A DNA stretch of 13,033 bases from positions 1-13,033 of the forward strand of contig JASLGJ010000493.1 in NCBI GenBank assembly GCA_030150085.1. Reading direction: 5' to 3'. The notes beneath the pieces are model-generated. The model was not told where the DNA came from. It made no database searches and saw only the letters and a list, made by a program, of their open reading frames with translations. Below are positions 5,895-13,033 of the stretch, in pieces. Each line of letters begins with the position of its first letter. The stretch's first letter is position 1. Made by a program: the position numbers and the translations under genes. The DNA comes from Candidatus Elarobacter sp. GTDB lineage: Bacteria > Vulcanimicrobiota > Vulcanimicrobiia > Vulcanimicrobiales > Vulcanimicrobiaceae.

Positions 5895-6245
5895 CTACAG
5901 CGGCACGGCGGCGTAGATGCCGGTCAGCACCCCGAGCACCAGGCAGACGTAACCGGCGAGCTCCGCGAGCGAGCGCAGCCGTTCCGGCTCGCGGCGCAGG
6001 CCGTCGCGGCACGCCGACTCGGCCAGCGAACGCGACGTGCGAAAGCGCTCTTCGGCCGCGCTGATGCGCGCGTCGAGCACGGTGAAGGCCGCGACGATAT
6101 CGCGCGTGCGCTGCTCGTGAGCCTCTTGCGCGCTGCCGGCGTGCCGGTCCGGATGGTGCTCCAGCAGCAGCCGCCGGTAGGCCGAACGCAGCCGGCGCGC
6201 GTCGACAAACGGCGACACGCCGAGCACCGCGGCCGCGTCGATCAT
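5895..6245 (-). CDS. Small J-domain (DnaJ-like) protein with C-terminal membrane segment
   Basis: The product has 116 residues from ATG 6245. A longer version from ATG 6302 would add 19 residues, but ATG 6245 has a GGAG Shine-Dalgarno sequence six bases upstream and places the start right at the J domain. The J domain occupies about residues 1-60: MIDAAAVLGVSPF, helix II with RRLRSAYRRLLLEH, the invariant HPD at 31-33, and helix III with VAAFTVLDAR. J domains stimulate DnaK-type Hsp70 ATPase. A hydrophobic segment at about 97-113 (AGYVCLVLGVLTGIYAA) would anchor the C-terminus in the membrane with the J domain in the cytoplasm. There is no G/F region, zinc finger or substrate-binding domain, so it is a type III J protein, client unknown. 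It is the last gene of the minus-strand block. Confidence 0.82.
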   Translation of the reverse strand: MIDAAAVLGVSPFVDARRLRSAYRRLLLEHHPDRHAGSAQEAHEQRTRDIVAAFTVLDARISAAEERFRTSRSLAESACRDGLRREPERLRSLAELAGYVCLVLGVLTGIYAAVPL

Positions 6246-6251
6246 GTTGAG

Positions 6252-6255
6252 CTCC
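6252..6255 (-). promoter_or_regulatory. Shine-Dalgarno GGAG for the J-domain gene
   Basis: On the minus strand GGAG lies six bases before ATG 6245. This site decides between the two possible starts (6302 and 6245), because no comparable site precedes ATG 6302. Confidence 0.6.
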
Positions 6256-6508
6256 GCGGCGTCGACCGCGTGCGGACTGCGGGCGTTCACCCGCGCCTGC
6301 ATACCAGCGAGAGTTGCTGCATGCAGCGATGGTAGACCGCCCTCGGAGCAGACCTCCAGCGCCCACCGGCGTGACTACAAGGCCGGAGGTCCTAACGAGC
6401 CTATCGCAACGGTCGATTCGGGGACGTACGGTCCTCGTATCCCTGGGTCCAGCGCCCCCTTCGCGGGTTGCCGGACGCGAGCGAGAGCCTGCCGTAAGAG
6501 CTTCGGTC
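6256..6508. other. Intergenic region between hicA and the J-domain gene, hairpin-rich
   Basis: About 250 bases between the hicA stop and the J-domain start. It includes a perfect 12-base palindrome GCTGCATGCAGC at 6316-6327, well placed as an operator or promoter element for the J-domain gene. A 7-bp inverted repeat GACCTCC (6351-6357)/GGAGGTC (6385-6391) and a nested set around 6395-6438 (ACGAG/CTCGT enclosing GGAC/GTCC) suggest folded RNA. No known RNA family or credible promoter boxes were recognised. Confidence 0.4.
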
Positions 6509-6736
6509 CTAGAGCAGAGCCCGGAGGTCGTCTGCGGTCATGCCGACATCGCGCAGGATCGACGCGAGCATTCCGCGCTTCAACGCCTTTCGCGCATGGA
6601 CGGGAACCGACGTCCGCCGCCCGTCCGCGTGGCGTATGACGTGATGCGAACCGACGACCGTCGTCACGCGAAACCCAGTCCGCTCCAGCGCACGAACGAG
6701 ACGATCGCCGTCGACGACCGGCATCCTGGTGCTCAT
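6509..6736 (-). CDS. hicA: HicA-family mRNA interferase toxin
   Basis: The 75-residue product has the size and order of HicA, a dsRBD-fold ribonuclease of type II toxin-antitoxin systems. Visible are PVVDGDRLVRALERTGF, VVGSHHVIRHADGRRTSVPV with the catalytic His in GSHH (31-32), the VPVHARKALKRGML stretch and the C-terminal SILRDVGMTADDL. HicA cleaves mRNA in the cytoplasm and is held inactive by HicB. ATG 6736 gives four residues more than ATG 6724, which begins the conserved part; neither has a clear ribosome site. The gene lies 23 bases downstream of hicB on the same strand, the antitoxin-first order found in many hicBA loci. No truncation or active-site change is seen. Confidence 0.9.
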   Translation of the reverse strand: MSTRMPVVDGDRLVRALERTGFRVTTVVGSHHVIRHADGRRTSVPVHARKALKRGMLASILRDVGMTADDLRALL

Positions 6737-6759
6737 CCGATGACGTTATGGTGGAGCGA

Positions 6760-6999
6760 TCAGGCCGCCGCGACCGTCACTCGCGCCAGCACCGCGCCTA
6801 CGTCGCTGGGTGGAATGTCCTCTCCGTGCGCGCGCCGGTCGGCTAACACCGCCTCGATCACCTCGCGCGCGTTCGCCAGCGCCTCGTCGATCGTCTCACC
6901 CTGCGTGTGCGCCTCGGGCAGCGCCGGCACCACGACCGAAAACCCGCCCTCGGCCTCCGGCTCCAAGATGACCGCATAACTCGCCGTCGGAGCATCCAT
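6760..6999 (-). CDS. hicB: HicB-family antitoxin (short form)
   Basis: The product is 79 residues from ATG 6999. The open frame extends to ATG 7044, but the added residues do not belong to the family fold and the usual HicB start is a few residues before the first strand. The RNase-H-like partial fold is clear: ASYAVILEPEAEGGFSVVVP (strands 1-2), ALPEAHTQGETIDEALANAR (the turn and helix typical of HicB) and VIEAVLADRRAHGEDIPP. The C-terminus ends soon after VGAVLARVTV, so there is no separate HTH or ribbon-helix-helix domain; this is the short HicB form. It should neutralise HicA and, if it represses its own promoter, do so without a standard DNA-binding domain. Confidence 0.87.
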   Translation of the reverse strand: MDAPTASYAVILEPEAEGGFSVVVPALPEAHTQGETIDEALANAREVIEAVLADRRAHGEDIPPSDVGAVLARVTVAAA

Positions 7000-7124
7000 A
7001 CGCACCACTTCGGCACCCAAGCGAACCGCTCCCATCGTGCCCATGTCGCGCGAGCGGCGCAGGCCTCGGGCGGGCCGTCGCGAGCGAGCGGAGCGCAGGA
7101 TGCGCGGGAGCGATGCGAACGAGA

Positions 7125-7153
7125 GCGGCCCCGGACACGATGTCCGGGGCCGC
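7125..7153 (-). terminator. Terminator-like hairpin after hppA
   Basis: A perfect 13-bp inverted repeat, GCGGCCCCGGACA (7125-7137) and its complement (7141-7153) around a 3-base loop, starts 47 bases beyond the hppA stop. On the minus strand it is followed by TCTCGTT, a weak T-rich tail, so it is a plausible but not textbook intrinsic terminator separating hppA from hicBA. Confidence 0.6.
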
Positions 7154-7200
7154 GTGCCCGCCGTGGTCCGAAGCCGCTCGCGCGACTACGACAACGTCCG

Positions 7201-9360
<2,160 letters not shown>

Positions 9361-9365
9361 GATGG

Positions 9366-9371
9366 TCCTTT
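9366..9371 (-). promoter_or_regulatory. Shine-Dalgarno AAAGGA for hppA
   Basis: On the minus strand AAAGGA ends five bases before GTG 9360. It supports the GTG start for the pyrophosphatase. Confidence 0.75.
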
Positions 9372-9382
9372 ACGACACGAAG

Positions 9383-9410
9383 AAAGGCGCGACCAGGGGT
9401 CGCGCGCTTT
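9383..9410 (-). promoter_or_regulatory. Hairpin with T-rich tail in the hppA leader
   Basis: GCGCGACC (9387-9394) and GGTCGCGC (9398-9405) form an 8-bp stem with loop AGG. Outer AAAG (9383-9386)/CTTT (9407-9410) adds four pairs with one bulged G. On the minus strand the core stem is followed by CTTTCTT and, 11 bases further, the hppA Shine-Dalgarno sequence. The layout resembles a transcription attenuator or an mRNA-stabilising 5' hairpin. It could instead be a plain terminator for antisense or read-through transcripts. Confidence 0.45.
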
Positions 9411-9441
9411 GGACCTCAAGGCGTTTAGCGCTCTCCCTGCG

Positions 9442-9490
9442 CCGTCCTGCGCGCGCCGGACGGGCATCGCGCCGTGCGGCGCGAAGCCCG
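9442..9490 (+). promoter_or_regulatory. Two overlapping hairpins before the reductase gene
   Basis: Hairpin A pairs CCGTCC (9442-9447) with GGACGG (9458-9463). Hairpin B pairs CGGGC-a-TCGCGCC (9461-9473) with GGCGCGA-a-GCCCG (9478-9490), 12 pairs with one A/A mismatch and loop GTGC. They share bases 9461-9463 and so compete at the edge. Hairpin B ends eight bases before ATG 9499, where a ribosome site would lie. Confidence 0.4.
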
Positions 9491-9498
9491 AGCCCGGC

Positions 9499-10701
9499 AT
9501 GGAGTCGACGGAGTTGGTGGTGGTGGGCTGCGGGCCGGCCGGCGGCACGGCCGCCCGGGAGGCCGCTCGGCAAGGGGTCGCCACCGTCGTGCTGGAGCGC
9601 GACCCGGTGGTCGGCGCCAAGCGGGTCTGCGCGGCCGGGCTGCGGCCGGGCTTCTGCGAGGAGTTCGACCTGCCGCGCTCGATCGTGCACCTCGACCCCG
9701 GCACGATCACCCTCTCGACCGCGGCCCGGACCTACGCCTTCGCGGTCGGCCCGGCCCACACGACCACCCGCGAGGAGCTGGACGGCACGATCGGTGCGCT
9801 GGCCGCGCGCGAGGGGGCCGAGATCCGCACCGCGGCGCTGTTCCGCGGGCTGCAGCGCGAGCGCGACGGGATCGTGGTCGAGTACGCCGACACCCGGGCC
9901 GGGGAGCGCCGGCGGATCAAGGCCCGCAGCGTGTTCCTGGCCCAGGGCTCCTCGGCTCGGCTGGACGAGGTCGACCCGCGCTTCGCCTACCCCGGCTGGA
10001 GCGCGGGCCTGATCACCTGCCTGCAGTACCGGGTCTATCCCGAGCGCCCGGCCGTCCCCGCGGCCTACGCGACGCTGGAGATGCACTACTACGTCAGCCC
10101 GCTCTCGGGCCGCAACGTGATCGCCTGGACGTTCCCCAAGCGCGACCACCTCTCGATCGGGCTGGGCATCCAGGCCAAGGTCGTAGGCGCCGCGCTGCGG
10201 GCCGAGCTGGACGCCTTCCTCACCACGGTGGAGCGGCGGCTGTTCGCGGGCATTCCGTACCGGGTGCGCGAGGAGGGCAACCTGCTCTACGGCGGGCTGC
10301 CCCGGCCGGGGATCGGGGCCGCGGGCGTGATGGTCGGCGGCACGGCCGCCGGGCTGGTCGACGCGACCACCGGCGAGGGCATCCACGAGGCCGCCAGCAC
10401 GGGCCGGATGGCGGCCGAGGCGGCGGCCGGCGTGCGGGCCGGGCGGGCGCGCGACGCCGCCCCGAGCTACGAACGGGCGGTCAAGCGGACGTTCTACGGC
10501 CGCCTGCGCCACCGCCAGAAGCTGATGAGCGCGCTGGAGCGCAAGCCCGCCCGCTTCGACCTGCTGTTCCGCCAGCTTGAAGAGACGCCGCGCTTCGCCG
10601 AACTCTTGCAGCGGGACCGCAACGCGTTCAGCCCGCTGGAGTGGGCCTACCTGTACGCGCAGGCGGCGAAGTTCTCGCTCGCCGCGCTGCGCGTGAAATA
10701 G
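9499..10701 (+). CDS. Geranylgeranyl reductase family FAD-dependent oxidoreductase
   Basis: The product has 400 residues from ATG 9499; the frame is open much further upstream through the antisense of hppA, but the Rossmann motif begins six residues after this ATG. The FAD-binding site is LVVVGCGPAGGTAAREAARQ (6-25) followed by VVLERD. The substrate part shows VGAKRVCAAGLRPGF (38-52), and near the C-terminus the motif AAGLVDATTGEGIHEA (283-298) is typical of geranylgeranyl reductase family proteins. The family saturates prenyl double bonds in chlorophyll, archaeal lipids or quinones; the substrate here is unknown. In the second FAD motif Thr282 occupies the place of the usual Asp (family form GDAAG). 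No clear Shine-Dalgarno sequence is visible. A permease gene follows after four bases. Confidence 0.9.
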   Translation: MESTELVVVGCGPAGGTAAREAARQGVATVVLERDPVVGAKRVCAAGLRPGFCEEFDLPRSIVHLDPGTITLSTAARTYAFAVGPAHTTTREELDGTIGALAAREGAEIRTAALFRGLQRERDGIVVEYADTRAGERRRIKARSVFLAQGSSARLDEVDPRFAYPGWSAGLITCLQYRVYPERPAVPAAYATLEMHYYVSPLSGRNVIAWTFPKRDHLSIGLGIQAKVVGAALRAELDAFLTTVERRLFAGIPYRVREEGNLLYGGLPRPGIGAAGVMVGGTAAGLVDATTGEGIHEAASTGRMAAEAAAGVRAGRARDAAPSYERAVKRTFYGRLRHRQKLMSALERKPARFDLLFRQLEETPRFAELLQRDRNAFSPLEWAYLYAQAAKFSLAALRVK

Positions 10702-10705
10702 GACT

Positions 10706-11725
10706 ATGCTGCGCTTTCTCGTCGACCGCGTCGTGCGGCTGATCGTCGTGCTCCTCGGCATCACCGTGGCCAGCTTTCTGTTCATCCACGCCATCCCGGG
10801 CGACCCGGTCGCGCTGCGCCTGGGCGAGCACGCCACCCCCGAGGCCGCCGCGCAGCTGCGCGCGCAGCTCGGGCTGGACAAGCCGTGGTGGGTGCAGCTC
10901 GGGGTCTACCTGCTGGCGGTGCTGCACGGCGACCTGGGGCGCTCGGTGTTCGACTCGCAGCCCGTGCTGGGCACGCTCGCGCAGTACTTCCCCGCCACCC
11001 TGGAGCTGACGCTGGGCGCGATGCTGGTCGCGATCGTGGTCGGCGTCCCGGCCGGGGTGCTGGCCGCGGTGCGCCACCGCGGGGCGCTCGACGCGCTGAC
11101 CATGAGCGCGGTGCTGCTGGGCGTCTCGATCCCCGTCTTCTGGCTGGGCTGGCTGCTGGTGTACCTGCTCGCCGTGCTGCCCTCGCACGCGGGCCTGAAC
11201 CTGTTCCCGATCTCGGGCCGCATCTCGCTGACCTACTTCGTCCCGGCCCGGACCCATCTGCTGGTGCTCGACGCGCTGCTGGCCGGCAACGGGCGAGCTG
11301 CGCTCGACGCGCTCTGGCACCTGGTGCTGCCCGCGCTCACCCTGGGCACGATCCCGATGGCGATCGTCGCCAAGATCACCCGCAGCGGGATGCTCGACGT
11401 GCTGCAGTCCGACTACATCCGGACGGCTCGGGCCAAGGGCCTGAACGAGCGCAGCGTGGTGGTGCACCACGCCCTGCGCAACGCGCTGATCCCGATCATC
11501 ACCGTGCTCGGCCTGCAGACCGGCCTGCTGCTGGGCGGCGCGGTGCTGACCGAGTCGATCTTCGCTTGGCCGGGCGTCGGCCGGCTGGCCTTCGAGGCCA
11601 TCTCCAACCGCGACATGCCGCTCATCAACGGCTGCGTGCTGCTCTTCGCGGTCGTCTTCGTGCTGGTCAACACGATAGTCGACTTGCTCTATGCGGTCGC
11701 GAACCCGCGCATCCGATACAGCTAG
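10706..11725 (+). CDS. ABC transporter permease, DppB/OppB family
   Basis: The 339-residue product begins at ATG 10706, four bases after the reductase stop, with AGGA just upstream at unusually short spacing. It matches the family throughout: N-terminal MLRFLVDRVVRLIVVLLGIT, the signature FLFIHAIPGDPV (24-35), AQLGLDKPWWVQ, and GDLGRSVFDSQPV. The binding-protein-dependent permease core has about six membrane segments and the EAA loop at about 236-262 (DYIRTARAKGLNERS, then HHALRNALIPIIT), which couples to an ATPase. The end AVANPRIRYS is typical of DppB. Such proteins form a heterodimer with a DppC-type permease to import di- and oligopeptides or nickel. None of the partners (DppC, DppD/F ATPases, DppA) is in the window, so substrate and function are open. 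Confidence 0.95.
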   Translation: MLRFLVDRVVRLIVVLLGITVASFLFIHAIPGDPVALRLGEHATPEAAAQLRAQLGLDKPWWVQLGVYLLAVLHGDLGRSVFDSQPVLGTLAQYFPATLELTLGAMLVAIVVGVPAGVLAAVRHRGALDALTMSAVLLGVSIPVFWLGWLLVYLLAVLPSHAGLNLFPISGRISLTYFVPARTHLLVLDALLAGNGRAALDALWHLVLPALTLGTIPMAIVAKITRSGMLDVLQSDYIRTARAKGLNERSVVVHHALRNALIPIITVLGLQTGLLLGGAVLTESIFAWPGVGRLAFEAISNRDMPLINGCVLLFAVVFVLVNTIVDLLYAVANPRIRYS

Positions 11726-11745
11726 AGTGACCCTGGCTCCGCGCT

Positions 11746-12576
11746 GTGCTTGACATCTCCGACGCGGAGTTCGCGGCGCTGCGCGATCTGATCCGCGAGC
11801 GGTTCGGGATCTACTACGACGACCAGAAGCGCTTTCTGCTGCTGAGCCGCTTGCAGACGCGCCTGGCCAAGCGCGGCTTCGAGACCTACCGCTCCTACGT
11901 CAGCTACCTGCGCGCCGACCCGGGCCGCGAGGAGGAGTGGAACGACCTGGCCTCCGTGCTCTCGAACAACGAGACGTACTTCTTTCGCGAGCGGGCGCAG
12001 CTGCGGACGCTGGCCGGGAGCGTGCTCGACGAGTTCCTGGTCCGCTCGCCGCGGGTCAAGCTGTGGTCGGCCGCCTGCTCGTCGGGCGAGGAGCCGTACT
12101 CGCTCGCCATGGCCCTGCTCGACACGGGCAAGCTGGGCGAGGCCCAGCTCGCGATCCGCGCGACCGACATCTCGAGCCGGGTGCTGGAGCTGGCCGAGCG
12201 CGGCTACTACCGCGCGCTCTCGTTCCGCGCCACCGAGCCGGCCCTGATCCAGCGCTGGTTCGCCCCGCAGGGCGACGGCTTCGCGATCGCCGAGCGCATC
12301 AAGCGCCTGGTGCAGTTCGGCCGCCTCAACCTGCTCGACGGAGCGCGGGTCGCAGCGGAAGGGCCGTTCGACGCGATCTTCTGCCGCAACGTGCTGATCT
12401 ATTTCGACAAGCCGACCCAGAAGCGGGTCGTGGAGTCGTTCGCGAAAGCGCTCCGCCCGGGAGGCTACCTGTTCTTGGGTCACGCCGAATCGCTCTTCCA
12501 CCTGACCGACCTCTACGAGCCCGTCGTCGGCCCCGACGCGATCGTCTACCGCCTGCGCGCCCCGGTGCCGGCGTGA
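11746..12576 (+). CDS. cheR: CheR chemoreceptor glutamate methyltransferase
   Basis: The 276-residue product from GTG 11746 is typical CheR length. The N-terminal helical domain (1-75) contains LRDLIRERFGIYYDDQKRF and the basic RLQTRLAKRGF. The SAM-binding domain has VLSNNETYFFRERAQL (71-86), LWSAACSSGEEPYSLAMALL (106-125, SAM motif I), ATDISSRVLELAERGYY (139-155), FDAIFCRNVLIYFD (208-221) and LFLGHAESLF. CheR methylates glutamates on chemoreceptors with SAM, opposing CheB during adaptation. No TPR or PAS extension is present. The start lacks a convincing ribosome site, and it is 20 bases after the permease. cheB begins inside its stop codon (GTGA), so the pair is probably translationally coupled. 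Confidence 0.96.
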   Translation: MLDISDAEFAALRDLIRERFGIYYDDQKRFLLLSRLQTRLAKRGFETYRSYVSYLRADPGREEEWNDLASVLSNNETYFFRERAQLRTLAGSVLDEFLVRSPRVKLWSAACSSGEEPYSLAMALLDTGKLGEAQLAIRATDISSRVLELAERGYYRALSFRATEPALIQRWFAPQGDGFAIAERIKRLVQFGRLNLLDGARVAAEGPFDAIFCRNVLIYFDKPTQKRVVESFAKALRPGGYLFLGHAESLFHLTDLYEPVVGPDAIVYRLRAPVPA

Positions 12577-13033
12577 ACGCCCGCACCATCACGGTCGTCG
12601 TCACCGACGACTCGGCCTTCATGCGGCGCGCGATCCAGAAGATGCTGGAGAAAGAGGCCGACATCCGGGTGGTGGGCACCGCGGCCAGCGGCGAGGAGGG
12701 CGTCGCGCTGGTCGAGCGGCTGCGCCCCGACGTCGTCACCATGGACGTCGAGATGCCGGGGATCGGCGGGCTGGAGGCGGCGCGCGCGATCGTCGAGCGG
12801 CGCGGCCCGCCGGTCATCATGGTCTCGGCGGTCACCCGCGAGGGCGCCGAGACGACCCTGCGCGCGCTCGAGGCGGGCGCGGTCGACTTCATCCCCAAGC
12901 CCGACTCGGCCCTGATCGACATCGTCAACGTGCAGCGCGAGCTGGTCGAGAAGGTCCGCCACTTCGGCGCCCGCGGGGCCTACCTGCGGGCCATGCGCGA
13001 CGGCTCGCGCGTGCCGCGCGCCGAGGCCGCGGA
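12573..13033 (+). CDS. cheB: CheB receptor methylesterase, N-terminal receiver domain (partial)
   Basis: The gene starts at GTG 12573, overlapping cheR by four bases, and runs off the right edge; about 153 residues are visible. The receiver domain is complete: acidic pair D12-D13 in VVVTDDSAFMRRAIQKML, phospho-acceptor D58 in VVTMDVEMPGIGGLEAA, S85 in VIMVSAVTREG and K109 in AVDFIPKP. The pattern TMDVEMP with FIPKP is the form typical of CheB rather than of generic response regulators. CheB, when phosphorylated by CheA, removes receptor methyl groups and deamidates glutamines. The esterase domain lies outside the window, so its catalytic Ser-His-Asp cannot be checked. The remaining visible part (YLRAMRDGSRVPRAEA) is the linker. 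No CheA, CheW or receptor gene is in view. Confidence 0.93.
   Translation, partial: MNARTITVVVTDDSAFMRRAIQKMLEKEADIRVVGTAASGEEGVALVERLRPDVVTMDVEMPGIGGLEAARAIVERRGPPVIMVSAVTREGAETTLRALEAGAVDFIPKPDSALIDIVNVQRELVEKVRHFGARGAYLRAMRDGSRVPRAEAA

Noticed and set aside
5188..5916. Long plus-strand open frame across the intron, the tRNA 3' half and the following spacer
   Set aside because: It covers structured RNA whose pairing explains the sequence, has no protein motif, and has amino acid composition unlike the neighbouring genes. It is not an intron-encoded endonuclease: no LAGLIDADG, GIY-YIG or H-N-H motif is seen.

Overview
The window is a high-GC bacterial chromosome segment (about 70% G+C in the genes) with dense, overlapping gene order and frequent GTG start codons. 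Nothing in it is phage- or plasmid-like. No 16S gene is present, so the phylum cannot be read directly. The gene mix (accD-accA, a FtsB/DivIC-type protein, a K+-independent proton pyrophosphatase, a geranylgeranyl reductase family protein, CheR/CheB) fits a free-living, probably motile, soil-type bacterium. A poorly cultured lineage such as Eremiobacterota (WPS-2) is a guess only. The tRNA-Leu(UAA) intron is of a type best known from Cyanobacteria, but the rest of the window does not look cyanobacterial.

Region 1 (1-5085, + strand) is one compact gene train: end of accD, accA, a FtsB/DivIC-like protein, an S1-like small protein, an RpiR-family regulator with a SIS domain, two unrelated SAM-dependent methyltransferases, and a Ppx/GppA phosphatase. 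Most junctions overlap by 1-4 bases or are separated by a few bases, so translational coupling is likely. The set joins fatty acid precursor supply, cell division and (p)ppGpp/polyphosphate metabolism.

Region 2 (5115-5454, + strand) is the most striking feature. It is a tRNA-Leu(UAA) gene split after the first anticodon base by a 256-base group I intron. Both tRNA halves, the conserved core helices (P1-P9.2) and a terminal G can be traced base by base. The 440 bases after it carry no recognisable gene.

Region 3 (5895-9360, - strand) holds, in transcription order, hppA (proton-pumping pyrophosphatase) with a 3' hairpin, a hicB-hicA toxin-antitoxin pair, and a small J-domain protein with a C-terminal membrane segment.

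Region 4 (9361-13033, + strand) starts with a hairpin-rich divergent intergenic region. It is followed by a geranylgeranyl-reductase-family flavoprotein, a lone DppB/OppB-type ABC permease, cheR, and the start of cheB, which is cut by the window end.
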